The translations under genes and the position numbers were made by a program. A stretch of DNA of 29,252 nucleotides from Caulobacter sp. (GTDB taxonomy: Bacteria > Pseudomonadota > Alphaproteobacteria > Caulobacterales > Caulobacteraceae): contig JAQGIN010000221.1 in NCBI GenBank assembly GCA_028291125.1, forward strand, positions 1 through 29,252, in the 5' to 3' direction. Below, piece after piece: positions 9,079 to 16,786 of the stretch. Position 1 is the stretch's first letter. The number at the start of each line of letters is the position of its first letter. The notes under the pieces are model-generated. The model did not search any database. It had not been told where the DNA came from and saw only the letters and a list, made by a program, of their open reading frames with translations.

Positions 9079-9093
9079 ATGCGCGCTACGTAT
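9079..9093. promoter_or_regulatory. Putative LysR operator, site A (lysR / DUF885 intergenic)
   Basis: ATGCG-CGCTA-CGTAT is an inverted repeat with one mismatch and has the T-N11-A layout (T9080, A9092) typical of LysR-family boxes. It is followed by CGGTCTTGTGGCGAA. A near copy with a perfect repeat and similar flank occurs at 10182-10196, upstream of the RraA gene. Site A lies 70 bases before the chosen lysR start, a typical autoregulatory position. Confidence 0.5.
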
Positions 9094-9162
9094 CGGTCTT
9101 GTGGCGAAGGGCTTGCCTGTGCATCTATCGACGTTTTCGAACGGCCTTTCGGGGTGGGAACC

Positions 9163-10071
9163 ATGCTGGAGCTGAGTCAACTCGGCTGCTTTGTCGCCGC
9201 CGCCGAGGAGATGCATTTCGGGCGGGCGGCGGCCCGCTTGAACATGACGCAACCGACCTTGAGCCGGCAGATCCAGGCGCTCGAACGCGCCTTGAAGGTC
9301 GAACTGTTCGAACGGGCCAATCGCACCGTCAAATTGACCTCCGCCGGTCGGGTGTTTCTGCCCGAGGCCAAGCGCATCCTGGCGCTCACCGAGAGCGCCA
9401 CGAACTGGACGCGCCGCGCTTGGCAGGGCGAGGCCGGCGTGATCCGGCTGGGCTTCGTCGCCTCGGCGGCGTTCGTCGATCTGCCCGACATCCTGCGCCA
9501 GGCGATGAGAGATTTGCCCGACGTGCAGATCCTGCTGAAGGAAATGACCACCACCGTTCAGAGGGACGCGCTGCTGGCCGACGTGATCGACGTCGCCATC
9601 CTGCGGCCGCCGATCGACCACAGCAAGTTTGGCGTCTTCCGCATCCGGACGGAGCCGTTCTTCGCCGCGCTGCACGCGAGTGATCCTCGCGCCGCCAAGG
9701 ACCAACTGACGCTCCAGGATTTCGATCGCCAGAACTACATCATGTATTCGATCGACGGCGCCGGTTACAGCCACGCCATGCTGACCACGATGTTCGATCA
9801 GGCCGGCGTTTCGCCGGTGATGGTGCATCACCTCGACCAGAACCATTCGATCCTGTCCCTGGTGTCGGCGGGCCTGGGGGCGGCCCTGGTCGCCGAAGGC
9901 GTCACGCGTCTTGGCTTCGAGAACGTGGTGTTCCGCCCGGTGAAGACCGAGCCGCAGCGACCGCTGGAGATGTACATGCTTTGGCGCGAGCACAACGAAA
10001 ACCCCGCCCTGCAGGGGTTTCTCGCCCTGTGCCGATCGTTGTTCGCCGCGCCCCAGGGTGAAGGCTCCTAA
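9163..10071 (+). CDS. LysR-family transcriptional regulator
   Basis: A 302-residue LysR-type regulator of normal length. The winged helix-turn-helix occupies residues 1-60 (FGRAAARLNMTQPTLSRQIQ core at 19-38), followed by the linker helix and a periplasmic-binding-protein-like effector domain. The DNA-binding part resembles the BenM/CatM type. An in-frame ATG at 9079 would add 28 residues, but that ATG lies inside the putative operator and the extra residues are not family-like, so 9163 is chosen. The Shine-Dalgarno there is weak (GGGGTGGG). It lies next to the seven-gene sugar-oxidation cluster in the same direction and is the probable local activator, responding to a sugar, lactone or sugar acid. 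That effector is an inference. Confidence 0.92.
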   Translation: MLELSQLGCFVAAAEEMHFGRAAARLNMTQPTLSRQIQALERALKVELFERANRTVKLTSAGRVFLPEAKRILALTESATNWTRRAWQGEAGVIRLGFVASAAFVDLPDILRQAMRDLPDVQILLKEMTTTVQRDALLADVIDVAILRPPIDHSKFGVFRIRTEPFFAALHASDPRAAKDQLTLQDFDRQNYIMYSIDGAGYSHAMLTTMFDQAGVSPVMVHHLDQNHSILSLVSAGLGAALVAEGVTRLGFENVVFRPVKTEPQRPLEMYMLWREHNENPALQGFLALCRSLFAAPQGEGS

Positions 10072-10181
10072 GGCGAGCCACGAGGCTGTCGTCACGGCCG
10101 CGTCACCTGGCCCGCGAACACGGCGGGCCGGGGACGGCGCGGTTCCAGGAGCGGGCGCCGGGCAAGGCATGACGCAAAATG

Positions 10182-10196
10182 ATACGCTAGACGTAT
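10182..10196. promoter_or_regulatory. Putative LysR operator, site B (upstream of RraA gene)
   Basis: ATACG-CTAGA-CGTAT is a perfect 5-bp inverted repeat with T-N11-A spacing (T10183, A10195), extended to GATACG/CGTATC at 10181-10197. It is followed by GGTTCATGGCGAA, close to the flank of site A. It lies 160 bases before the RraA start in the 286-base space after lysR, which is where an activator site for the operon would be expected. I could not assign a convincing -35/-10 pair. Confidence 0.55.
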
Positions 10197-10283
10197 CGGT
10201 TCATGGCGAAATTGCAATGGACTGACATCGGAACCTGCCCAATGGTCACGCCGGGTTCGGACGGGTCCAAGGCGCGTTCGAAA

Positions 10284-10335
10284 CCCCAAAATCAGAGTCC
10301 CGCCTCTGGGCGACCAGGCGGGAACGGAATTGGGG
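10284..10335 (+). ncRNA. Nested stem-loop in the RraA mRNA leader
   Basis: An outer CCCCAA (10284-10289) / TTGGGG (10330-10335) encloses a perfect 8-bp stem TCCCGCCT (10298-10305) / AGGCGGGA (10316-10323) with a 10-base loop. It ends 22 bases before the RraA ATG. Such a structured leader could be an attenuator or regulatory element. It matches no riboswitch class that I recognise. Confidence 0.35.
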
Positions 10336-10357
10336 ATGGCTTTCGCGTGATGCGGCA

Positions 10358-11077
10358 ATGACAAACATCGATCAATCGACACTCGACAAGCTCAAGCTGG
10401 TCAGCACCGCGACCCTGGCGACGGCGCTCTACAAGCGCGGCCTTCGCGGTCAGATGATCCAGGGCGTCTTGCCGCTGGGGCCGATCACGCAAAGCATGGT
10501 CGGTCGCGCCTTCACCCTGCGCTACATCCCCGCGCGCGAGGATCTCAATCCGCTCTCGGTGTTCCTGGATCCGCAGCACCCGCAGCGCGCCGCCATCGAG
10601 GCCTGCCCGCCCGGCGCGGTTCTTGTCATGGATAGCCGAGGCGACGCCCGCGCGGCGTCCGCCGGCGGCATCCTGGTGCGCCGGCTGATGATGCGCGGCG
10701 CGGCCGGCATCGTCACCGACGGCGGCTTTCGCGACAGCGCCGAGATCGCGACCTTCGATATGCCCGCCTTCCACCAGCGGCCGTCCGCGCCGACCAACCT
10801 GACGCTGCACCAGGCCGTCGACCTCGACGTGCCGATCGGTTGCGGCGGGGCGCCGGTGTTTCCGGGCGACGTGATGGTCGGCGATGGCGATGGCGTCATC
10901 GTGGTGCCAGCCGGCATCGCCGCGGAGATCGCCGAAGAAGCCACGGCCATGACGGTCTACGAGGATTTCGTCGTCGACATGGTCAGCCAAGGCCAAACGA
11001 TCATTGGCCTCTATCCAATGACCGACTCGAAGAACCAAACATTGTTCGACCAATGGCGGGCCAGAAAAGGACGCTAG
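10358..11077 (+). CDS. RraA / HMG-aldolase family protein
   Basis: A 239-residue cytoplasmic protein of the RraA-like fold. Family members with activity are class II, divalent-metal pyruvate aldolases (4-hydroxy-4-methyl-2-oxoglutarate aldolase) or oxaloacetate decarboxylases. The pyruvate/metal-site residues are kept: AGGIL at 102-106 and TDGGFRDSAE with R125-D126. It therefore looks like an enzyme rather than the RNase E inhibitor RraA, which lacks aldolase activity and is shorter (about 160). It is the first gene of a sugar-oxidation cluster, and I infer that it cleaves the 2-keto-3-deoxy sugar acid (or a related 2-oxo acid) to pyruvate and an aldehyde. No good Shine-Dalgarno precedes ATG 10358. 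A structured leader lies just upstream. Confidence 0.88.
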   Translation: MTNIDQSTLDKLKLVSTATLATALYKRGLRGQMIQGVLPLGPITQSMVGRAFTLRYIPAREDLNPLSVFLDPQHPQRAAIEACPPGAVLVMDSRGDARAASAGGILVRRLMMRGAAGIVTDGGFRDSAEIATFDMPAFHQRPSAPTNLTLHQAVDLDVPIGCGGAPVFPGDVMVGDGDGVIVVPAGIAAEIAEEATAMTVYEDFVVDMVSQGQTIIGLYPMTDSKNQTLFDQWRARKGR

Positions 11078-11078
11078 A

Positions 11079-11097
11079 CCGGCGCTCACTGCGCCGG
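11079..11097 (+). terminator. Hairpin after the RraA gene
   Basis: A perfect 7-bp stem CCGGCGC (11079-11085) / GCGCCGG (11091-11097) with loop TCACT starts two bases after the RraA stop. It is followed by A-rich rather than T-rich sequence. It may be a partial terminator or an mRNA-stabilising hairpin between the aldolase and receptor genes. Confidence 0.4.
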
Positions 11098-11103
11098 AAC
11101 AAA

Positions 11104-11128
11104 TAAGTCGACAATATATCTAAGTCGA
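11104..11128 (+). repeat. Direct repeat TAAGTCGA x2 upstream of receptor gene
   Basis: TAAGTCGA occurs at 11104-11111 and 11121-11128 (17-base period) in an unusually AT-rich patch just before the receptor gene. It could be a tandem binding site or part of a promoter (ATATAT between the copies). Two short copies could also arise by chance. Confidence 0.3.
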
Positions 11129-11150
11129 AATCAAAAAAAGGGGTGGAAAA

Positions 11151-14000
11151 ATGCGCAGTACACAGGCGAGTTATATTAAGAAGCAAGGACTCTTGGTCGG
11201 CGCTTCGATTTTGGTTCTGGCGTGGGGTGGTCAGGCGTTGGCTCAGGCGGCGCCGCCCGAAGAGCCCCAGGTTGTCGAGGCCGTGACCGTCACGGGGTCG
11301 CGCATCACCTCCATCAACGCCAACGCTCCGACGCCGGTGACGATCGTCTCGACCGAGCAACTGCAGCAGACGACCCCGAGCAACATTCCCGACGGCCTGA
11401 ACAAGCTGCCGGTGTTCCAGGGCTCGGCCACGCCGACGCGTTCGGGCGACGGCGCCGGCAACCAGGCCCAGAACGTGCTCAGCCTGCGCGGCTTCGGCTC
11501 GCAGCGCACCCTGGTGCTGATCGACGGTCACCGCCTGACCCCGTCCAACGCCAACGGCACCGTCGACGTCGACACCCTGCCGCAAATGCTGGTGTCGCGG
11601 GTCGACGTCGTCACCGGCGGCGCCTCGGCGGTCTACGGCTCCGACGCCGTGACCGGCGTGGTCAACTTCATCCTCGACAAGAAGTTCACCGGCCTGAAGA
11701 TCGACGCCAACGCCGGCATCTCCACCTATGGCGACGGCCAAAGCTACAAGGTCGGCATCGCGGGCGGCTCGGCGCTTTTCGAAGGCCGCGGGCACGTCAT
11801 CGCGTCGTACCAGCGTAGAGAGAGCGACGAAGTCGACAACTTCGATCGGGCCTATGGCCGCGGCGTCTACACCCTGACCGGCAACGGCACGGCGGCCGCG
11901 CCGTTCACCACCTCGTCCAACATCCGCCGCGCCGACTCCACGTTCGGCGGCAAGATCACCAGCTGCACCGCCTCGTGCTCGGCGCTCGGGCAGCAGTTCA
12001 TCTCGAACGGCGTGCTCGGCCCGTTCTTCCCGGGCGCCACCACCGGCACGGGCAACCAGAACGTGGGCGGCGACGGGGCCTATGCGCGCTACACCACCGC
12101 CCTGGTCGCCACGCGAACGGACGAGCTGTTCGGCCGGTTCGATTTCGACCTGACCGAGAAGACCCACTTCTACGTCCAGACCTCCTACGCCAAGGCGTTC
12201 AGCGGCGGCTGGCACTTCCCGGTGAAGCTGACGCCTGGCAACGGCCAGGCCAGCACCTTCTTCAAGAACAATCCGTTCCTGACGCCGGCGGTCCGCGCGG
12301 CCCTGGGCGACACCGGTCTGAGCGACGCCACCAACACCTTCCAGGTGGGCACCTACATCATCAGCACCGGTCCCAAGGGCTTGACCGGCACGCGCAACAT
12401 CAACGAGTACACCAACTTCAACACCGGCCTGAACGGCGAGCTGGGCCGCTTCCGCTGGGACCTGTTCTATACCCACGGCAAGAACGACCTGATGGTCGAA
12501 AGCCGCAACAACTCCAATTACCAGAAGCAGTTCGCCGCGCTGGACGCCGTCACCGGTCCGGGCGGCACGGTCCAGTGCTACGCAGCCACCCAGGCCGCGA
12601 CCGCCGCGGCCTACAAGGGCTGCGTGCCCCTGAACGCTTTCGGCCCCACGGCCATCACGGCCGACGCCTTCGACTGGTTCACCGACAACACCCACCAGAA
12701 CGTCATCAACACGCTGGACAATGTCGGCGGCAGCTTCACCGGCACGGCCTTCAACGGCTGGGCGGGCCCCATCGACTTCGCCCTGTCGGCCGAAGCGCGG
12801 TGGAACAAGTACGAGGTCAACAGCGACGCCAGCCCCACGGCGACCGTCAACTGCACCGGCCTGCGGATTTGTAACGCCGCCCTGCCTCTGTGGGCCCAGC
12901 CGGTCTCGGCGGCGATCGCCGCCAAGAACAACGTCTGGGAAGTCGCCGGCGAAGTGGCCGTTCCGCTGCTGAAGGACCTGCCGCTGGTCAGCAGCCTGGA
13001 CGCCAATCTGGCGGGCCGCTACACCGACTACAGCACCTCCGGCAGCGTCGAGACGTGGAAAGTCGGCCTCGACTATCGGGTCAACAACACCCTGCGCTTC
13101 CGGGCCACGACGTCGCGCGACATCCGCGCGCCGACGCTGAACGACCTGTTCCAACCGGTGCAGGCCTCGGTCAGCGGCTTCGTCGACCTGCACACCTCGA
13201 CCAGCAACACGGTGTTCAACTCCAGCCAGGGCAACGCCAACCTGAAGCCGGAAATCGCCCGCACCTACACGGCCGGCGCGGTCTTCACGCCCGACTTCTT
13301 CCCCGGCTTCAGCGCCTCGATCGACTGGTACAAGATCAGCATGAACAACGCGATCGGCGCGGTGTCGGCGGGCAACAACACCGTCCAGAAGCTGTGCGAG
13401 GACTCGGGCGGCACGTCGGACTACTGCCAGCTGTTCCAGCGGCCGGGGCCGTTCAGCGACCATACGCCGGCGAACTTCCCGACCAAGGTCTTCAACCTCA
13501 GCCTCAACACGGCCGTCACCGAGATCAAGGGCGTCGATGTCGAGGCCAACTACCGGTTCGAGGCCTTGGGGGGAGCGTGGGTCGCCCGCGTGTTCGCCAA
13601 CCGCCAGCCGACCAACATCTCGCAGGCCTTCGTGGGCGCGCCGTTCACGCGCGCCTCGGCGCCCAAGACCCGGGTGACCACCTTCCTGCGCTATGAGCAC
13701 GAGAACCTCAGCGTCGGCGTGCAGGATCGCTGGCTGAGCGGCTTCAGCAAGGTGACCTCCGACGGCCAGATCTGGGTCGATCCCCACGTCCGCGCCTTCA
13801 ATTCGCTGGACCTCAACGTCGAGTACAAGCTGGGCGGGAAGGGGGCGTCCACCGCCGTCTACGGCACGGTCCAGAACGCCTTCAACGCCAAGCCGGAGAT
13901 CGTGCCGCTCGCGGGTTCGGTCGGCCTGACCTTCCCGGTCCCCGCGGGTCAGGACATCATGGGCCGGTACTACACGATCGGCGTCCGCTCCAGGTTCTGA
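11151..14000 (+). CDS. TonB-dependent receptor (VTVTGSRI type)
   Basis: Outer-membrane receptor of 949 residues. It has a signal peptide (1-31, ending ALA), the TonB-box region VEAVTVTGSRI at 42-52, a plug with LSLRGFGSQRTLVLIDG and GASAVYGSDAVTGVVNF motifs, then a large barrel ending in RSRF with the terminal phenylalanine. The GSRI type with the PVTIVS plug start is common in Caulobacter and sphingomonads and its cargoes are diverse. GGGGTGG at 11140-11146 precedes ATG 11151. Its place between the aldolase and dehydratase genes suggests that it imports the sugar or oligosaccharide oxidised by the cluster. A hairpin at 14008-14037 follows and may lower expression of the downstream genes. The cargo is not readable from sequence. 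Confidence 0.93.
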   Translation: MRSTQASYIKKQGLLVGASILVLAWGGQALAQAAPPEEPQVVEAVTVTGSRITSINANAPTPVTIVSTEQLQQTTPSNIPDGLNKLPVFQGSATPTRSGDGAGNQAQNVLSLRGFGSQRTLVLIDGHRLTPSNANGTVDVDTLPQMLVSRVDVVTGGASAVYGSDAVTGVVNFILDKKFTGLKIDANAGISTYGDGQSYKVGIAGGSALFEGRGHVIASYQRRESDEVDNFDRAYGRGVYTLTGNGTAAAPFTTSSNIRRADSTFGGKITSCTASCSALGQQFISNGVLGPFFPGATTGTGNQNVGGDGAYARYTTALVATRTDELFGRFDFDLTEKTHFYVQTSYAKAFSGGWHFPVKLTPGNGQASTFFKNNPFLTPAVRAALGDTGLSDATNTFQVGTYIISTGPKGLTGTRNINEYTNFNTGLNGELGRFRWDLFYTHGKNDLMVESRNNSNYQKQFAALDAVTGPGGTVQCYAATQAATAAAYKGCVPLNAFGPTAITADAFDWFTDNTHQNVINTLDNVGGSFTGTAFNGWAGPIDFALSAEARWNKYEVNSDASPTATVNCTGLRICNAALPLWAQPVSAAIAAKNNVWEVAGEVAVPLLKDLPLVSSLDANLAGRYTDYSTSGSVETWKVGLDYRVNNTLRFRATTSRDIRAPTLNDLFQPVQASVSGFVDLHTSTSNTVFNSSQGNANLKPEIARTYTAGAVFTPDFFPGFSASIDWYKISMNNAIGAVSAGNNTVQKLCEDSGGTSDYCQLFQRPGPFSDHTPANFPTKVFNLSLNTAVTEIKGVDVEANYRFEALGGAWVARVFANRQPTNISQAFVGAPFTRASAPKTRVTTFLRYEHENLSVGVQDRWLSGFSKVTSDGQIWVDPHVRAFNSLDLNVEYKLGGKGASTAVYGTVQNAFNAKPEIVPLAGSVGLTFPVPAGQDIMGRYYTIGVRSRF

Positions 14001-14007
14001 GGTTGAA

Positions 14008-14037
14008 GGCCGGTTCGCCCAAAGGGGCGAGCCGGCC
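14008..14037 (+). terminator. Strong hairpin after receptor gene
   Basis: GGCCGGTTCGCCC (14008-14020) and GGGCGAGCCGGCC (14025-14037) form a 13-bp stem with one G-U pair and loop AAAG, followed by GTCTTC. It is the most terminator-like structure in the window, although the tail is T-poor. Because the next gene starts 55 bases later in the same direction, it may act as a partial terminator within the operon. Confidence 0.6.
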
Positions 14038-14091
14038 GTCTTCGGGGGCCGCGCGCGAGACGACGACGATAAGACTGCAAGGGAGGATTCC

Positions 14092-15414
14092 ATGCTTCGA
14101 GACAGCCAGCGATGGTCGCGCCGCAACGTCCTGCGCGCGGGATCCGTCGCGCTTCTGACGGGCGCGGCGGTCGCCGACGGCATGACCTCCCTCGCGGCGG
14201 CGGCCGAACGGGTGCGCGCCAAGATCAGCGACGTGCAGACCATGACGGTCCAGGGGCCGGGGCGCAGCTACGTCTATGTCAGGGTGCTCACCAGCGACGG
14301 TCATTCCGGCATCGCCGAAGCCTATGGCTCCCCGGGGGTGGCGGTCGCCGAACAGATCATGGCGATCCGGCCCGCGCTGATCGGCAAGGATCCGCTCGAG
14401 ATCGACCGCATCTACACCTTCCTCGGCGACGGCGCCTCCAGCCTCGCCGGCTCGCGGACCGACGGGTCGGCGCACCAGCTGATGCGCGCCGCCAGCGGTA
14501 TCGAGATGGCGTTGTGGGACCTGGCCGGCAACCTGCTGGCGACGCCGACGGCCGTCCTGATGGGGGGCCAGTTTCGCGACCACGTGCGGGTCTACGACCA
14601 TTCGCGGCCGCGCGACATGTCCGACAAGGCCTCGTGCCGCGAGTGGGCGGCCAAGGTCAACGCCCATCCCAGCGGCTTCACCGCGCACAAGATCGACATT
14701 CCCCGCACCGACACGCTGTGGACGGAGAAGGGGCGATCCGTACCGGACAACGGCAAGGATCCCGGCAATCGCCAGCTCACGGCCAAGGAACTGAGGCGGA
14801 TCGGCCAGGGGTTCGAGAACATGCGCGAGGCGATCGGCTGGGAGCATGACCTGATGGTCCACTGCCATTGGGAGCTCGACCTGCCCTCGTCGATCCAACT
14901 CGCCCAGGTGGTCGCCCCAGCCAAGCCGCTATGGCTCGAGGATCCGCTGGCGGTCGACTACAGCGAGTCCTGGAAGCGGCTGGCCGAGCGCTCGCCCGTT
15001 CCCATCCTCACCGGCGAGAACCTCACCCGGCGGGAAGGCTTCCAGCCCTTCATCGTCAACCAGGGCTGTCACATCGTGAACCCCGATCTGCGCAACAGCG
15101 GCGGGTTCCTCGAGACCAAGCGGATCGCCGACCTGGCGTCGCTCTACGGCCTGCCGATCACCACGCACAACACCGCCAGCCAGTTGCACACCTACCAGGT
15201 GTGCCAGTGGGCGGCCTGCATTCGCGATTTCCTGATGTGCGAGACGATCACCGGCGAGGGCGGCTGGATGGACCAGGTCCTGCGTCTCGACGGCCCCTAC
15301 ATCGAGAAGGGCTACGTCAAGGTCAACGACAAGCCGGGCACCGGCGTCGAGCTCAATCGCGAGGTGGTCGAGGCGCATCTGGCGCCGGGACAGAAGTGGT
15401 GGGGCGGGGCCTAA
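14092..15414 (+). CDS. Tat-exported enolase-superfamily sugar-acid dehydratase (galactonate/mannonate dehydratase-like)
   Basis: A 440-residue member of the mandelate racemase/muconate lactonising superfamily. The N-terminus SRRNVLRAG (9-17) followed by a hydrophobic, Ala-rich stretch is a twin-arginine signal, so the mature enzyme should be periplasmic. The capping domain (about 45-160) and TIM barrel follow. Barrel-end residues match those of D-galactonate dehydratase: E283 (LEDP), E309 (TGEN), D332 (NPDLRNSGGF), H359 (TTHNTASQ) and H259. The usual first metal ligand Asp is replaced by His257 (VHCHWE). The expected reaction is loss of water from an aldonate to give a 2-keto-3-deoxy acid. 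AAGGGAGGA at 14079-14087 gives a strong start. The stop is 3 bases before the transporter gene. The substrate is unknown. Confidence 0.87.
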   Translation: MLRDSQRWSRRNVLRAGSVALLTGAAVADGMTSLAAAAERVRAKISDVQTMTVQGPGRSYVYVRVLTSDGHSGIAEAYGSPGVAVAEQIMAIRPALIGKDPLEIDRIYTFLGDGASSLAGSRTDGSAHQLMRAASGIEMALWDLAGNLLATPTAVLMGGQFRDHVRVYDHSRPRDMSDKASCREWAAKVNAHPSGFTAHKIDIPRTDTLWTEKGRSVPDNGKDPGNRQLTAKELRRIGQGFENMREAIGWEHDLMVHCHWELDLPSSIQLAQVVAPAKPLWLEDPLAVDYSESWKRLAERSPVPILTGENLTRREGFQPFIVNQGCHIVNPDLRNSGGFLETKRIADLASLYGLPITTHNTASQLHTYQVCQWAACIRDFLMCETITGEGGWMDQVLRLDGPYIEKGYVKVNDKPGTGVELNREVVEAHLAPGQKWWGGA

Positions 15415-15417
15415 GCG

Positions 15418-16695
15418 ATGGTCAGTCAAAGCCCGGCGTCGCGGACGCCGCCCGGTTATTCGACGAGCCGTCGATGGTTCATCGTCGTGCTGCTCGCGCT
15501 CGCGGCGGTGTTCGCCTATGTCGATCGCGTCAATCTGTCGGTCGCCTTGATCGACGTCGACTTCAAACAGTTCTTCCAGCTCACCAATACCGACCGCGGA
15601 CTGACGAACTCGGCGTTCTTCTGGTCCTATGCGGCGCTGCAGATCCCGGCCGGCTGGATCGTCGATCGCTACGGCTCGAAATATCCGATGGCGATGGGGT
15701 TCCTGGTCTGGAGCGTCCTGACCGCGATCACCTCGCTGACCACCGGCTTTTCCATGCTGTTCGCCATCCGGCTGCTGCTGGGCGTCGGCGAGGCGGTGAT
15801 GCACCCGGCCAGCATGCGCTGGATCCGCTTCAACTTCGCCGAGAAGCAGCGCGGGCTGGCGATCGGCCTGTTCATGTCGGGCTCGAAGTTCGGCCCGGCC
15901 ATCGGCGCCGTCGCCGCGGCCTGGCTGATCGAGAACCATGGATGGCGGGCGATGTTCCTCATCCTGGGTCTGGGCTCGCTGCTTTGGCTGGCGCCCTGGC
16001 TGCTGATCGTCCGGAACGATCGCGGCACGGGCTCGGCCGGCCAGTCCGCCGCGGCGGCGGTGGAGGCCGCGGCGGACGAGGTGCCGATGCGCCGGTTGCT
16101 GGCCAGCCCGGTGCTCTGGGGCACCATCATCGGCACCTTTTGCTACATGTATTTCGTCTATTTCTGCCTGACCTGGATGCCGGCCTATTTCAACGAGGCG
16201 CGTCATCTGTCCCTGGCCTCGAGCAGCCTCTACACCACGTTCAGCTTCGCGGGCATGGCGACCATGTCGATCCTGGGCGGGTTGGCCGCCGACCGCCTGA
16301 TCGCGCGGGGGATCGATGCGGTGAGGGTCCGCAAGGCCTTCACCATCGCCGGCTTCCTGCTGGCCACGACGGTGCTGATCGGCGCCACCTCGGCCTCGCT
16401 CAATGTGGCGCTGTTCTTCTCCGTCCTGTCGCTCAGCGGCCTGGGACTGGCCACCGCCAACTATTGGGCCCTGACCCAGACCCTGATCCCCAGCGGCTCG
16501 ATCGGCCGGATCGTCGGCATTCAGAACTTCGCGGCGAGTCTGGCCGGAATCGTCGCGCCGATCCTCACCGGTTGGCTGGTCGACGTCACCAAGAGCTTCG
16601 ATGCGCCGATCAAGGCCGTGTCGATCTTCATCGTCGTGGGCATCGCCGCCTACCTGTTCCTGGTTCGAGAGAAGTACGCCCCGGCGCGAGCCTGA
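15418..16695 (+). CDS. MFS transporter, ACS (anion:cation symporter)-like
   Basis: A 425-residue inner-membrane carrier with about 12 predicted helices. TM1 ends in YVDRVNLSVA (34-43), a hallmark of the hexuronate/galactonate/phthalate-type ACS family. The loop DRYGSKYP (83-90) is MFS motif A, and GVGEAVMHPASMRW resembles the family's TM4 region. Known members take up sugar acids with protons. It starts at ATG 15418, three bases after the dehydratase stop, with GGGGCGGGG overlapping the end of that gene, so the two are tightly coupled. In this context the likely cargo is the 2-keto-3-deoxy acid or the aldonate made in the periplasm. That is an inference from neighbours. Confidence 0.92.
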   Translation: MVSQSPASRTPPGYSTSRRWFIVVLLALAAVFAYVDRVNLSVALIDVDFKQFFQLTNTDRGLTNSAFFWSYAALQIPAGWIVDRYGSKYPMAMGFLVWSVLTAITSLTTGFSMLFAIRLLLGVGEAVMHPASMRWIRFNFAEKQRGLAIGLFMSGSKFGPAIGAVAAAWLIENHGWRAMFLILGLGSLLWLAPWLLIVRNDRGTGSAGQSAAAAVEAAADEVPMRRLLASPVLWGTIIGTFCYMYFVYFCLTWMPAYFNEARHLSLASSSLYTTFSFAGMATMSILGGLAADRLIARGIDAVRVRKAFTIAGFLLATTVLIGATSASLNVALFFSVLSLSGLGLATANYWALTQTLIPSGSIGRIVGIQNFAASLAGIVAPILTGWLVDVTKSFDAPIKAVSIFIVVGIAAYLFLVREKYAPARA

Positions 16696-16700
16696 TCGAG

Positions 16701-16714
16701 CCCGCTTCGGCGGG
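16701..16714 (+). terminator. UUCG-tetraloop hairpin after MFS gene
   Basis: CCCGC-TTCG-GCGGG forms a 5-bp stem closed by the very stable UUCG tetraloop, six bases after the MFS stop. No T-run follows. It may be an mRNA processing or stability element within the operon rather than a terminator. Confidence 0.35.
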
Positions 16715-16786
16715 AATGGCCGGGAGGGAAGGGGGCGGCGCGTCACCGCTCCTCCGCTCCCGGCGCGGGGTCTTGGAGAAGAGGCA

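Noticed and set aside
9079..9162. LysR start at 9079
   Set aside because: The ATG lies inside the putative operator and the added residues do not match the family, which begins right before the helix-turn-helix.
10271..10292. GTTCGAAACCCC resembling a tRNA T-arm
   Set aside because: No acceptor, anticodon or D-arm can be built around it. It is part of the leader hairpin.
10358..11077. Annotation as the RNase E inhibitor RraA
   Set aside because: The protein is longer than RraA, keeps the aldolase R-D site and sits among sugar-metabolism genes.
11001..14243. 1080-codon open frame on the minus strand, opposite the receptor gene
   Set aside because: It is antisense to a clear receptor, rich in Arg, Gly and Ala, has no recognisable domain and arises from GC-rich codon bias. 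Similar long antisense frames oppose most genes here.
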